From Apium graveolens (lineage: Eukaryota; Streptophyta; Magnoliopsida; Apiales; Apiaceae): a stretch of 64,000 bases of DNA. The DNA lies in NCBI RefSeq assembly GCF_009905375.1, contig NC_133657.1, forward strand, positions 61,306,863 through 61,370,862, written 5' to 3'. Below, one piece after another: positions 34,833-48,100 of the stretch (within the stretch, counting starts at the first letter, position 1; each line of letters starts with the position of its first letter). The translations under genes were made by a program, and so were the position numbers. Under the pieces are notes generated by a model. It worked only from the letters and a program-made list of their open reading frames with translations, made no database searches and was not told where the DNA came from.

Positions 34833-34851
34833 TTCGCTCTGCTGTCGGGGA
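34833..34851 (+). other. Degenerate primer binding site of element D (tRNA-Asp type)
   Basis: TTCGCTCTGCTGTCGGGGA resembles the TGGCGCCGTTGCCGGGGA primer site common in Athila/Tat elements, with several mismatches in the 5' half. It follows a putative LTR end ACACATCA. Confidence 0.5.
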
Positions 34852-35716
34852 CTATTGTTAATTTTCACTCCTTGATATTTATTTCTTCGGACTATTTGTT
34901 TGTTTTCTCTTTTTTTAGGAAATTGTGAAGCGGAGGAAAGCTTGGAGAAGAAGATCGCAAGAAGGCCTTACCGTCTCTTTTGGAATTTTTGAAAGCGCTT
35001 TTCGGTATTCTGTATCACCTCTCTATTCTTTTTCTCACTTTTAATATTGAAAAATCCAAAAAAAATTGAAAAATCTAAAAATATTAGTTAGTTAATTGTT
35101 AATAACTAATTTGTTGGATCATTCATTCTTTCACATAGGATCACATCATCTAGATTTTCTTTTTGTATTTATTGCTTTCCATCTTATACAATTATGGTGA
35201 TTGCTAGAGGAAAGAGGTATGTACAATTTAGAATAATGCATGTAGTGCAGTGCATCCGTAAGTGTTTATTATCTCGTTCTTTGTGTGTTGCATCATCTGA
35301 TCAATCTTAAGGGCGCCACCCCATTATAAGATAAGGTGAAGGATTTCATCACCCTTTTCTTGGCCCCACAAATCACTAATTCCTGTATCTTGCATTCACC
35401 TACCTTAATAAAATTAAGTAGACGTTAGCCCCTAGGATTTCAAGCTCAATTAGGAAGGTACCTAAAAGAGGAAGTAACTTTGGAATTATTCGAACTTTTG
35501 GTGACAAGGAAATTGTATCACTTACCTGGCCAATTTGGATTGGTGACTAGGGCATTGTTTACAAGGAGGTGCCCCGGCTTACCTGGCCAATCGGTTTGAA
35601 TAAATCTAGATTTATAGACTTTTTGGTGGTTTAAAGTTAGGAGTTGTCTAGAGATTTTTTAGGATTACCCCTAGATCTAAGTTTTTTTTTCTTTTTGATT
35701 TTCCATTTTTTCTTGT
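34852..35716. other. Leader of element D
   Basis: No supported gene. Untranslated leader between the primer site and gag, AT-rich, with some short homopolymer runs. Confidence 0.6.
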
Positions 35717-37160
35717 TTGTTTACTTATAGATCTTGTATGCTACGTGATTACTTGTCTTGTATGCAAAGTAATTGGGTTCGAGACCATTCATCTAGATTA
35801 ATAAGACACTCTAACCTTTCATCTCCTAATGTAGTAAGGCAACTCGACTTCTCTTCGCCCACTAAAATTGAATCAAAAGAAGTAGAAATTCCACATGTAG
35901 TCATGTCTGTCTCACTCAAAGACCGTTGTTACCCCGCTCATTCCGCTAAACCCTGATACATAGTCCTACCTCAAGTAACCGCAAATAATTTTAAAATTGA
36001 ACATCACAACATTAGCATGTTACCTAGGGTTGCTGGGGTAGAGGGAAAGGATCCATATCTTTTTATTCGAGAATTTGAGGAAGTGTGTGCTTTACAAAAA
36101 CTCCAACAACTTAGTGAAGACTCCATTAGGCTCAGAATTATTAACTTTGCTTTAAAAGAAGAGGCTAAACAATGGTTGTATAGTCTACCCGTTAACTCTA
36201 TTTCCACGTGGGATGTAATTGTGTCTATCTTTCTTAAAAAAAATAATCCAAACCATAGGGCAAACAGACTTAGATATGAAATCAACCAATTTCAACAAAA
36301 TCGAAATGAGTCTTTTTGGAAGTATTTTGATAGATTGAAAAAGCTTTTGTGTAAGTGTCCTCACCAGGGTATAGAAAAATGGAGACTTTGTAAAATTCTT
36401 TATGAAGCCTTAGACAGTCAAACCACTACTTTGTTAGAGTCTATGTGCCAAAGTGAATTTATGGATAAAAATGAGAAAGAAGTTTGGCAATCGTTTGAGG
36501 AATTAGCTGAAACAATAATGTTGTGGGAGTCAACTAGGGAACCCAATCTTAAATTTGAAAGATCTAAGGGCTTACATGTAGTTGGTAATTCTATTGAAAC
36601 CGAAGCTAAGTTAGCTACACTCACTAAACGTCTAGAAGCCTTAGAACCAACAATGTGTCTTCTTAATTTTCTATCTGTGTAAACTGTAGTTCTCCTAATC
36701 ATGTGATAGACAATTATCCTGAAATTGAGCAAGTCAATGTCATGTTTCAACCTAGAGTTAGTAATGATCCATATGCACCCACATATATTCCTGGTCAGAA
36801 GAATCACCCAAATTTCTAATGGAACCAAGGTCAATACAATCAGTTTAATTAAAATTATCTACCTGCTTTTCAAAAGCCCAATCCTGGTCCATACCCAGCT
36901 CAAAATCCCAATCCATATCCTCCTCAAACCCTTGGTCATTATCCTAACTCAGTCCCCTTGAATCCTCCTAATTTTAGTGAATCTGATAAGCGTTTGAAAT
37001 CCTTAGAGGAGAGTATTAAGGCATTATTAAAATCTCAAGCTAATCTACTCAATCTCAACAATCTTTCATGCAAACTCTGACCTAAGATAGACAGTTTCTA
37101 AATTCAAACACACAAGCCATATCTAAGCTAGAGGTCCAAGTTAGTCAACTGGTAAACACA
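35717..37160 (+). pseudogene. Gag of element D
   Basis: An open frame from 35717 to 36682 is broken once by a TGA at 35954. The Gag domain runs from about 36040 ('DPYLFIREFEEVC', 'SIRLRIINFALKEEAKQWLYSLP') to about 36550. After 36682, in another frame, a short Cys-His-like knuckle ('CVNCSSPNHVIDNYP') and a Pro/Asn/Gln-rich tail ('PNPGPYPAQNPNPYP') run with stops to about 37080. It would be the capsid and RNA-binding protein. Damaged by one stop in the capsid part and frame changes in the tail. Confidence 0.8.
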
Positions 37161-37164
37161 ATCG

Positions 37165-38985
37165 GTGAGAGAGAAAAATTGTTTCCCTAGTCAACCCGAG
37201 GCTAATCCTAAATTTTATCAAAACCAAAAGTCTCATGAATATGTGAACTCCTTCATCTCTCTAAGTTCTGGAAATCAATTCAACAATCATGGTGGTGTTA
37301 ATACTCATAAGGAAGATAAGCTAACATCTGAACCAAATCATCTACTCTTGAATCTTAGTCTTTCACAATCTTCAAATGCTGAAACTTCTAAATCTAATGA
37401 GTCATCATCATCCAAAGAACCACCTTCAAAACCCCACTCTGATGTGTCTAGTGAAAAAGTCTTTAAGCCAAAAGCTTTGTTTCCTCAAAGACTTATCTCA
37501 AACAAACAATCTGCTCAGTTAGATAAGTTTTTGGAAGTCTTTAAGCAACTCAAGATTAACATTTTTCTTTTAGATGTAATTCAACAAGTTCCCTCTTATT
37601 TTAAGTGTCTAAAAGGTTTGTGTACTCATAAAAGAACCACTCATGTTCCTAAGAAAGCTTTCCTAACCTCTCATGTTAGTTCTATATTATCAAATCCCTG
37701 TGAAATATAAGGATCCTGGTTGTCCAACCGTCTCTTGCATCATAGGTAATACCTTCATTGATAAAGATTTACTAGATTTAGGAGCTAGTATGAATCTTTT
37801 TCCATTATCTATCTATAAAGCCTTGGATTTAGGTGAACTTAAAAAGACTAGTGTTACTCTTCAGTTTGCTGACCGTTCTGTCAAAACCCCAACGGGTATA
37901 GTTGAAGATGTGTTGATTAAGATTGGTGATTTTATCTTCCCCATCGATTTTGTTGTTCTAGAGACCGTTCCAGTCAAAAATATGAAAAATCAAATTCCCA
38001 TCATTTTAGGAAGACCTTTTCTTGCCACGTCTAATGCCTTGATCAACTGTAGGAATGGGTTAGTGAAACTTACTTTTGGAAACATGGCAATTGATCTCAA
38101 CATTTTTAATGTAGGAAAACAACCTAATGAGATTTTTGACCAACCCATAGATGTTAACATGATTGATGAGTTAGTTGATAATGAAATCATGAATGTTGAT
38201 GATGTCCTTAGATTTTGTCAAGATTACTTTGGTCAAGATTGGGATTGTACTAGTCATAACAATGAGGTCAATAAAATGTTACAGTCCACCATTCCTAGTT
38301 CCAACCACAAGTTAGAACCTTTTTCTTTGCCATTTTTTGAAGCTAATGAATCCGTTGAGACAAGTCCACCAGAATTAGAACTCAAACCTCTTCCCGAAAC
38401 TCTTAAGTATATGTTTCTAGGTCATTCTAAGTCTCTTCCGGTAATAATTGCATCTGATTTAACACCTACTCAAGAGCAAGAACTCTTATCGGTACTTAGA
38501 GAGAGTAAAGAAGCTATAGGATGGAGTATATCTCACAACAAGGGAATCAGCCTTGCCATTGTCCAACATAGGATTCACTTAGTTGATGATGCTAAACTGG
38601 TTAGAGAACTAAAAAGGAGGTTAAACCCGACTCTTAAGGAAGTTGTTAGGAAAGAGATCCTTAAATGTCTAGATAATGGAATCATCTATCCTATATCTGA
38701 TATTTCATGGGTCATTCATATTCAAGTAGTACCTAAAAACTCAGGGAACACTGTCGTTGCCACTGAGGATGATGAATTAGTTCCCACTTGTGTTCAGTCT
38801 GGTTGAAGAATGTGTATTGATTATAGGAAACTTAATGTTGCCACTATAAAAGATAATTTTCCTCTACCCTTCATTGATCAAATGCTAGAAAAATTAGCAT
38901 GTCACTCATACTACTGTTCCTAGATGATTTTTATGGCTATTTCCAAATTCCCATTGCTCCCGAGGATCAAGAAAAAACCACTTTC
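37165..38985 (+). pseudogene. Gag end, protease and 5' part of RT of element D
   Basis: The first open stretch (37165-37710) is Ser/Lys-rich linker ending before the protease. The second (37673-38806) has the aspartic protease with DLGAS (near 37775) followed by 'IILGRPFLATSNALI', the variant active site typical of this lineage. After a long linker comes the start of RT ('LDNGIIYPISDI', then '[10 protein letters not shown]' after a TGA at 38804). A frame change lies near 38920, and the sequence breaks off within the RT palm at 38985, where element E is inserted. The rest of RT resumes at 52436. Confidence 0.85.
38981..38985 (+). repeat. Target site duplication of element E, left copy (CTTTC)
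   Basis: CTTTC stands immediately before the LTR start TGTTACGACC and again at 52431-52435 directly after the LTR end TGTGACA. Removing E plus one copy restores the continuity of the D RT reading. Confidence 0.92.
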
Positions 38986-41900
38986 TGTTACGACCGACAT
39001 TTTATGTAATATTATTTATGGATTGGGTATAATATTAAAGTCAAATGAAAATATATTCAATGATTGTACGCTAGTGTGAGTGAAAATTTCTGCATTATAA
39101 ATTTGCTTTGTGTAGTATATGATTTTTCAAAGCAAGAGTTTATTTAATTTCTTTATTTTTGATTTATAAGGAATATTCTAAGCTTTGGAAAAATTTTCTT
39201 TTAAAAGGTATTTTGTTCACAAATTTTGAAAATAATTTTATAAAGTCTCTAAAAATCCAAGTTATTTTATGGTATAAATTTTATAATTTTTAAACTTGTA
39301 TTTTATTTTATAAAAATAAATCTTTATAAATTTTATTTGTTATAATTAGTAAATTACATGGCTATCCTTGCATGCAAATACTCTTCCAATTCAACTAAGG
39401 GGCAAGGAAGACATTTCCTACCCCACTCACTTTCATTCTACTAACCAAATTACCACTTTACCCTTGCATGCAAATCTACCTAACTATATTGGAAGGTTAC
39501 TCTTGTAAAATCTCAAATCCACTCACTTTTGGCCAAATAAAAACCAAACTAACATGATTATTACTCCAGATTCACCCCACCATTTCCACACTCCTCCTTT
39601 CCTCCCCCTCCTCTCGGCCCTCTCCTCTCCTCTCGGCTTTTTGGCCGAAGCCATACCCCCTCCCTTTTCTTCATTCTTTATTCAAGCTCCCACTTTGCAA
39701 TCAAGTAAATGTTACTTCCTATATCTTTATCATACATAATTCAAAGAGTGATGAGTGAAAAGTTTAAGTTTAAAAGTTGCATGTAAAGGTTTTAGTGAAA
39801 CTCAAAATACAATCTTGATTCTTATGGATTTAAGGTTGTTTTTGAGAGGACTACAAGGAATGGAGAAGTGCCAAATCTTGAGAGGGAAACTCTTGATGAT
39901 TAAATGGCCATTCCCATCCATTTCATTCGGCCATGACCATATGGGAGCCGAATGAATGGTCCTTGAAATCATTCTTGTTGTTTTGATCAATTCTTGCATG
40001 TTTATGTGATAATGACTTGAATTTTGTGGTGAAAATTTGATAGAACTCCTTGCATGCTAAGTGATCATCTAGGTATACCTTATGCTAGGCTTGCATGTCA
40101 ATTTTAAGATGAAATATATGTAGAAAATGTGTTGTTTTGGTTTGAAAAACCCGAAGGCATGCATGCATGTGGATTTCTCTTAGAATGTTGTAAGATTTTG
40201 ATCATTTGGAAAGATTTTGTTAGTGAGCCTTAATTTCAGTAGGAATAATATGTTAATATTGATTTATGCTTCTTGTTGCATGGTAATAATTCATGGTTAT
40301 CTTTTATAAAAATATATATCTTGTTGTTTCAAAAGCATGAAGATTTGTGATTTGTGAAGTGTAGTCTCTTTTGTTTTGCCATAATTGTACCTTAGGTAAG
40401 GATGATCTCACCAAGGTTATTTTGAGAATAAGGGAGTTAGTTCAGTAGAATACCATGTATAAGTCTTGGTTTAAGTATTGAGTTGTTGTTAGTTGAGTTT
40501 GTCAAGTCAAAACCTTGGAAAATGAGAGTTATAGTTTCTGCAGAAAAATCAGTATAGCACCCTGAGGTTTAGAGTGAGTTTTGACCATGTCATTGGCGTG
40601 CACTTTGAGGCCCAAGCTACCAGAAGTTATTATTGGGAGTATATAAAAGTTTTTAGGAGTTATTTGAAGGTTTGCATGTCATTTGGTTAGGTGCACAAGT
40701 AGAATAACAAAATCTGTCCAGCAGGGAACAGTTTTGTTGCAACTTAGAAATAGGGAGATTTGACCATGTCATGGGTAGGCCCTCATTAGGCCCAATTGGG
40801 CCTTAGTTAGAGGGAGTGTCAGAGAAGTTTTTCCAACCATACTTCATAAGATATGAGTTAGAACCATGTGTCACAAGTTAATTCAAGTCAGGGCTTTTTC
40901 TGCCCAGAAAAACAGGGGAACCTTGGATTTTAGCTTAGGCCCAAGCAAGGCCCTTGAGCCACATCAAGTTTGTGAGATGCCCTTAGGTCAGGAGAGTCTT
41001 GTGTAAAAGTTTTGAAGGAAAACTTGTAGTTTAAGAGTGTCTAATGTACTCAAGAAACCATAGTTGTCATTCTGAAATTTGCACCAGTGAGCACTTTCAC
41101 TTATCACATAGTTTTAGAACACTTAGAAGTGAGTATTAGGTCGACCACCGTAGTTGTAAGTTAGTATAAGGTCAGTAGAGCAAAAGGCACAAGTGAGGGT
41201 CAATAGGTTTTGGATAATTTAGGAAAGGCACATCGAGTTAGGAAGCCAAAATTTGAAGACCTTGGCTAGTTTAGCGACCGAGTGACTTAAGTTGTGAGTC
41301 GAGATCATCCAAGCCTAGTGTTGCATTATGGTGTATTTGGTATTAATATACGATATGTGATTATGTGGCTATGTGTGTACATTTGAAATATAAAGGTGGA
41401 TATAAATTAAGTGCATATAGGCCTAAGTGCCATCCGTGTTTAATTTTGGGTTGTAAATAGGTTGAGATGGTAAGAATATATTATAATGAGGATTATTATT
41501 ATTTATGTAGGATCTCGAGACGAGGGAAAACTTTCCATAAAAGTCGAGTGAAGCTCCAGTTGCTCCTACCAGTCAGACCAGACCAGCCTATCTCAAGGCA
41601 AGTGATTCAACTTGACCTTCATATTTACTATAAACAGTTCATATTTATCGATGCGATTATCCTGAGTCATTTTGATATGTTTAAATCAAGCATATCTCTC
41701 GCTTATCTTTGAATTACATAGAGATGCCATGAACCCTTAAGTATGTATTGCAAGTAGTTCAAAAGTCTTTTCATGATAATTAAATGCCATGATAAAATAA
41801 AGAGTTGTTATATTACTTGATTGATCCTCTTGATTAACATGATGATGATTCCTAAGTATTGATATCTCATCCTGATACTTGAACCCCTATAGAACCTTAC

Positions 41901-42977
41901 CTTGAACTTTGATAGTCAGAAACTTACCAACATGATTCCTCATTGATTGATACCCTCTTTCCTATCCTAAAGCTTGACAATTCTGATATATACATTCATC
42001 CTGAGCTAGAGATCATTACCTTAACACCCATAGTATTCGTGAAGCTTATCTACTTAATGATCCAACACCTGTACCTTGACGAGAAACCATTGCTTTAAGC
42101 CCAGTTTGGCATTACCCCTTCATATTATCCATTAGTCTCGCCATATTTTCCTGTCCAAGTTCTGACATATGAAAACCTTTTGGTTACCCTAATAGAGTAA
42201 AGTTTTGTGAATCATGGCCCTGATATTTAGTACCATATTTCCCGTGTTTCGAGTTGATCTATATTCCCTTGATAAAAATGTTTACTGTTAAAAGAGATTT
42301 TGTTACAATTCGGCATCAGCTTTTGAAATAAATAAAATATGGGTTTTCAGTCCCAAAGGCGGATAAATGTTTTCTTGAATAGTGGATATGGACTGAGACG
42401 CGAGTCCTTTCCACACTTATATTAGGCTTAAAAGTTGCCTAGGGATTCCCGTTAATGTTTTAGAACCCAGCGAGGTTCAGGATTACTTCGCGGCTGATCA
42501 CCGGCTGTAATCCGTAGCGTCATAAAATGATTTTGATTAAGACATGATTTTTAAAATTGTTTTGATACAAGAAAAATGATGCCATCTCACATAGTTTTAT
42601 CTCTTGTTATCATTAGTTATGTCTTTCCATTGGTATTCTTAAAAGTATATCTCGATTTATGTTTTGTGTTGTGCTGTTAGCACTTGTTGAGCATTTGGCT
42701 CACTTCTTGCTTTACCCTGATATTACAGCTAGCAGTTATGGTTAGATTCAAGCAGACTGCCCGTAAGACCTGTGATGCTGATGCTTACATTCGAGCTTAG
42801 GTAGAATAAGTAATAATAGTTGTGTGAGGACTCGGTATTTGTAATCAGATATAATAGTTGGTAGTGTTGGGCTGTTCCAAACCCTAAACTGTAAGATCTT
42901 GGATTTGGTTGTGTATTCTTTATTAAAATGATGTAATAGCTATATTTATTTTGTTGTTAAAGTTGTGGGGTGTGACA
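38986..42977 (+). repeat. 5' LTR of element E
   Basis: 3992 bp, from TGTTACGACC to TGTGACA; matched throughout by 48427-52430 with scattered differences that are mostly transitions plus a few short indels. A TATATAAAAG box is at about 40640, in a plausible place for the U3/R start. No protein-coding gene is supported in it. Confidence 0.92.
40640..40648 (+). promoter_or_regulatory. Candidate TATA box in the E 5' LTR
   Basis: TATATAAAA within GGGAGTATATAAAAG; the same word is in the other LTR at 50081. It is the best TATA-like match I see in this LTR, but other AT-rich words exist. Confidence 0.35.
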
Positions 42978-42982
42978 GGTTT

Positions 42983-42994
42983 TGGTACCAGAGC
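42983..42994 (+). other. Primer binding site of element E
   Basis: TGGTACCAGAGC, one transition away from the initiator tRNA-Met site TGGTATCAGAGC, five bases after the LTR end. Confidence 0.8.
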
Positions 42995-43168
42995 TACGGT
43001 TTAGAGTCCCTGGACAGCCCAAATAGGTTATAGGATTTGTGTGTAGGTTATAGATATTATGCGAGAGAGTGGGTTAAGTAAATTATTATTAATACTCCTC
43101 TTATTGGTTGTCAGCAAAGGGCGCATTCCTCGTCATCCTATGGGTCGGACGACACTATTGCTTTCACA

Positions 43169-43468
43169 GTGTATGCTGAGTTGAGGTGCGAGTTCGACAT
43201 GCTTCAGGGCAAGTACGACCGACTGATAGACCGACTGAAGAACGTGTATCCGGACAGCCAAAACTACGAAGGGAAACCCAAAGAGCAGATGACTACGAGA
43301 CTTGAGACCTTGGTTCAGTACGTCAACACTAAGCTTGAGGAGATGCCAGCGCACCGGGATCGTACCAGCCAGTATGTCATTCAGATGGTGGCAGATGAGC
43401 TCCAGAGCATTGTGAAGACGCTTCGAGAAAAGACTACCAAGCCCCGTTCAGATGGAGTGGAGCCTTAG
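43169..43468 (+). CDS. Leader ORF of element E, between primer site and gag
   Basis: A 99-codon intact ORF starting at ATG 43169, with 'FDMLQGKYDRLIDRLKNVY' and 'VADELQSIVKTLREK' segments that look amphipathic-helical and would support a small oligomerising protein. I do not recognise a family. It lies 175 bases after the primer site and 311 bases before the gag ATG, in different base composition from the AT-rich surroundings (higher GC). Element G has an ORF in the same place (63230-63742) with a similar helical, charged C-terminal half. A TTGGTTGTCAG splice-acceptor-like word lies about 50 bases upstream. The function is unknown; it could also be a non-translated remnant of a longer Gag leader. 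Confidence 0.5.
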   Translation: MYAELRCEFDMLQGKYDRLIDRLKNVYPDSQNYEGKPKEQMTTRLETLVQYVNTKLEEMPAHRDRTSQYVIQMVADELQSIVKTLREKTTKPRSDGVEP

Positions 43469-43779
43469 TTCTTTCCATTTACCTTTTATGTTACTGTACT
43501 ATCAGACTCTATGGAATCCCCAGTTGTTTCCATTTTTCCTTTAAATAAGCCTGTTATTCCTAGAATCAGACTATGTCCCAATCCTATGTACTGTGACCTT
43601 TAAAATTTCAATAATTATGTGCTATTGTTCCATTTGCTCTCAACTGTTATTTTATGTTTTTATCATCATATCTGCTTAATTTGGAAACTTGACCCCATAT
43701 GTAAATGAGAATGCCATGCGATACCCTCGAATCATTTTATCATTCATATCTGTTTTGAGACAACTCTTATTTCAGGATC
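43469..43779. other. Spacer between leader ORF and gag of element E
   Basis: AT-rich, no gene. It ends with CTTATTTCAG five bases before the gag ATG, a good splice-acceptor look-alike. Confidence 0.55.
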
Positions 43780-45147
43780 ATGCCTCCCAAAAAGAAGAAC
43801 CCAACAACCACCTCCACCACAGACCCAAATATTCTTCGACTACTGGAAACCTTGCAACAGCAAACCAATGTTATAGCTCAACAACAACTAACTCTTCAAC
43901 AACGAATTGAAAACCAAGATAACCGTGAGCCACACCAACCACCTAAACCACCAGTACCACCTAGACAAATTGTCACCTTCAAGGCTTTTCAGAATGTGAA
44001 TCCACCTGCATTTCATGATACCACTGATCCAGTGATAGCTAACACATGGATCAAGGAGATGGAAAGAGCTTTTGAGTTGGTACAGTTAGGAGACGATCAG
44101 AAGACGTCATATGCTACTTACTTCTTGAAGGGAGAAGTCATCTATTGGTGGGAATCAGTAAAGGCTATGGAAGTCACTCAGCAGGTTTCTTGGGAGAGAT
44201 TTAAGAAGTTATTTCTGGACAAGTATTACCCTAAGTACATGCAGAATCAGATGGAGCTAAAATTTCTTGAGTTGAAGCAAGGGAACATGACTGTATTGGA
44301 GTATGAGAAGAAGTTCACTGAGTTGTCAAGGTTTGTGACAAAGTATACCAGCACTGAGGAGGAAAAAGCAAAGAAATTTCAGCAAGGATTGGAGCCTTGG
44401 ATCAGAGATAGGGTGGCTATGTTTGAGCTTGAAACTTATGCGGGAGTAGTACAGAAAGCTGCTCTGACTGAGAATAATGGGATGCAGTCAAGGAAAGAGA
44501 GGGATAACAAGAAGAGGAAGGTTCCATTTTATGGAGAAAAGTCTAAAGCTGGAAGTTCGCAAGATCGGAATATAAAGATGATTGGTTTCCAGAAGGGCGA
44601 AAATTTTCAAAAGAAGGGAAATTTGGGAAAAAGGCAAGAATCAAAAGGGAACAACCAGGAAAGCTAATGGCAAGTTGGAGAAAACAGGTTCCAGAGACCA
44701 GAATGCAAGCACTGTGGAAGAAGGCACCCCGGAGTATGCAATAAGCTGAGCATGACCTGTTATAGGTGCAATCAGAAGGGACATTTGGCAAATGAGTGCA
44801 AGATGCCGAAGCCAGGAGTTACGTGCTACAAGTGTGGGAAGACTGGACACATGGCTAGGGAGTGTAAGGCAACCGGGCCAGTCAAAGCTCTGATGAACGT
44901 GGCAAGTACCAGTGCAAGCGTGCCAGCTGAGGTATTGGCATTACCTCCACCACCTGCACCAACCCCGCAAGCAACAGCAAGGACATTTGATTTGAAGATG
45001 AAGGATGCTGTTCAGAATTCTGAGGTGATAGCAGGTACACTTTTACTCAATAATGTCAAAGCTAAAGTATTGATTGATTCGGGAGCAACAAGATCTTTCA
45101 TATCAGAATCTTTTTTGATAAGCTCCAATGTGATAAAATGGTTATGA
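43780..45147 (+). pseudogene. Gag and protease of element E
   Basis: Starts at ATG 43780 (GGATCATGCC). Retrotransposon Gag domain at about residues 75-200 ('FHDTTDPVIANTWIKEMER', 'YFLKGEVIYWWESV'). In the same frame after a stop at 44665 come an extra Cys/His group (CKHCGRRHPGVC), two CCHC knuckles (44758-44799 and 44824-44865), a Pro/Ala linker and the protease with catalytic DSG at 45076-45084. The frame is lost in a T run near 45110 and ends at 45147, while pol continues one frame over. So two lesions: one stop and one single-base frameshift. Confidence 0.88.
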
Positions 45148-48100
45148 GTGAGGTAGTAAATGTGTTAATTGCGAACCAAGAGAAGATTCCTGTGAATCAA
45201 TTTTGTCCAAAGTGTGAGATTGATATTTCGGGGTATAAGTTCTCAGCCGACTTGATACTCTTCAAGTTGGGAGAGTTTGATATAATTTTAGGAATGGATT
45301 GGTTAGGAGAGAATAGCGCTCAGATAAATTGTAAGACCAAGAGAGTGTATTTAAAGACGAAGAGTGGAGAGAAGGTAGTATTTAAGGGGCAGAGGCAAGA
45401 ACAACTATTTCTTACAGTTGTTCAGGCTAAGAAGTTACTTAGAAAAGGTTGTGAGTCGTTCCTAGAAAATGTAGTGGATTCAGAGAGAGGCAACCTCAGA
45501 ATGGAAGATATTCCTGTAGTTAACGAGTTCCCCGATGTGTTTCCCGACGAACTACCAGGCTTACCACCAGATTGACAAATTGAGTTCGAGATCAACCTTG
45601 CTCCAGGAACGGAACCAGTTTCAAAGGCCCCATATAGGATGGCACCAGCAGAAATGAAAGAGTTGGCGAGCCAGCTACAAGAATTATTGGATAAAGGAGT
45701 GATACGACCAAGTACGTCGCCATGGGGAGCACCTATTCTGTTTGTAAGGAAGAAATATGGGAGTATGCATCTATGCATAAATTACCGGGAGTTGAATAAG
45801 GTGACGATCAAGAACCGCTACCCGCTACCAAGGATAGATGACCTTTTTGATCAGTTGAAGGGAGCAAAATGCTTTTCGAAGATTGATTTGAGATCGGGAT
45901 ACCATTAATTAAAGATCAAAGAAGAAGATATTCCTAAGACCGCATTCAGGACCAGATATGGGCATTATGAATTCCTAGTAATGCCGTTTGGATTGACCAA
46001 CGCTCCGGCCGTATTTATGGATCTGATGAATCGGGTATTTAAGAAGTATTTGGACAAATTTGTCGTGGTATTCATTGATGACATCCTTATTTATTCTAAG
46101 TCGGAAGAAGAACATAAGCAGCACATATGGATAGCATTGGAGATACTCCGACAAGAGATGTTGTATGCCAAGTTTACCAAATGTGAGTTTTGGTTAAAGA
46201 AAGTTCAATTTTTGGGGCATGTTATTGGAAATGAGGGAGTTAAAGTGGATCCGGCAAAGATCGAGGCAGTTATGAGTTGGGAGAGGCCAAAGACTCCTAC
46301 GGAAGTGCGAAGTTTTCTAGGATTGGCCGGATACTATAGAAGATTCATCAAGGATTTCTCGAAGATCGCCACGCCATTGACCAAGTTAACCAGAAAGAAT
46401 CAAAAGTTTGAATGGAGTGCAGAATGTGAAGATAGCTTTCAAGAGTTAAAGCAGAAGTTGGTAACAGCTCCGGTGTTGGTACTTTCAGATGATCAAGGGA
46501 ATTTTGTAGTATTCAGCGACGCTTCACATAAGGGTTTGGGTTGTGTGTTGATGCAATACAGTAAAGTGATCGCATATGCGTTAAGACAGTTGAAGCCGCA
46601 TGAGTTAAAGTACCCGACGCATGACTTGGAACTAGCCGCCATAGTGTTCGCACTCAAGATCTGGAGACATTACCTCTATGGAGAGAAGTGTGAAATCTAC
46701 ACAGATCACAAGAGTTTAAAGTACATTTTTACTCAAAAAGAGCTCAATATGAGGCAGAGGAGATGGCTGGAATTGATCAAGGACTATGACTGTTCGATAA
46801 ATTACCATCCTGGAAAGGTGAACGTAGTGGCTGATGCTCTGAGTAGGAAGGAGAGATTGAATATGATGATAACATCAAAAGAGTTATCTGAAGAAATCGA
46901 AAGATTGGAATTGGAACTTTGTGCTTATGAAAAAGTCGAGGAAGTTTGTCGTGCAATGACCTTCTAGCCAACACTAGTGGAAAAGATAAAGAAGTGTCAA
47001 GAGGAAGTAATGGAAAAAGAGAAGAATCAGTTATCTGGAGAGGAGATTAATACTCAAAGGGATGAGCAAGGGATACTAAGGTTTTCATCCAGAATATGGA
47101 TTCCCCATGTACCTGAATTAAAGAATGAGATCCTCCATGAAGCCCACAATTCGAAATTTTCAATCCACCCGAGAAGCACCAAGATGTATCGAGACTTAAA
47201 GAAGAACTTTTGGTGGCCAAATATGAAGCGAGGCGTGGCAGAATGGGTTGCGAAGTGCTATACTTGTCAGAAAGTAAAGGCAGAACATCAACGACCAAGC
47301 GGATTAATTCAGCCCCTGAAGGTTCCAGAATAGAAATGGGAAAATATCGCTATGGACTTTATAGTGTGACTACCGCGAACGAAATCCGGGCATGACGCAA
47401 TATGGGTTATAATTGATCGTCTTACGAAGTCAGCGCATTTCCTTCCAATAAATGAGAAGTCGTCACTGGACAAGTTGGTTCATCTGTATGTGCGCGAAAT
47501 CGTACTAAGGCATGGAGTACCCGTATCAATAGTTTCAGACAGAGATCCCCGATTTAACTCGAGATTCTGGAAGTAATTTCAGGAATGTCTTGGCACAAAG
47601 TTGAATATGAGCACGGCGTACCACCCGTAGACTGATGGCCAGAGTGAAAGGATAATTCAAATGATTGAAGACATGTTGCGCAATTGTGCAATCGATTTTG
47701 CAGGAAGTTGGGACGACCATTTGCCGTTGATTGAATTCTCTTACAACAACAGCTATCATTCCAGTATCGGCATGCCACCATACGAAGCTTTGTACGGGCG
47801 AAAATGTAGATCACCAACAAGTTGGGATGAAGTAGGAGAAGGAAGAATTCTCGGCTCGGAATTGGTACAACAGTTGCATGACTCAGTCAAGTTAATTCAG
47901 AAAAGGTTGCTTGCTGCTCAAGATAGACAGAGGAAGTATGCGGATCCAGCGCGTAAGGACGTTCAATTCCAAATTGGCGAAGCTGTGTTGCTGAAGGTGT
48001 CACCTAGAAAAGGGTTGATGAGATTTGGCAAGAAAGGGAAGTTAGCACCTAGATACATAGGTCCTTTTGAGATTTTGAGTCAAGTGGGAAATGTGGCCTA

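Noticed and set aside
39554..39955. Small plus-strand frames in the E 5' LTR, repeated in the 3' LTR
   Set aside because: Identical because the LTRs are identical; no domain, no coding composition.
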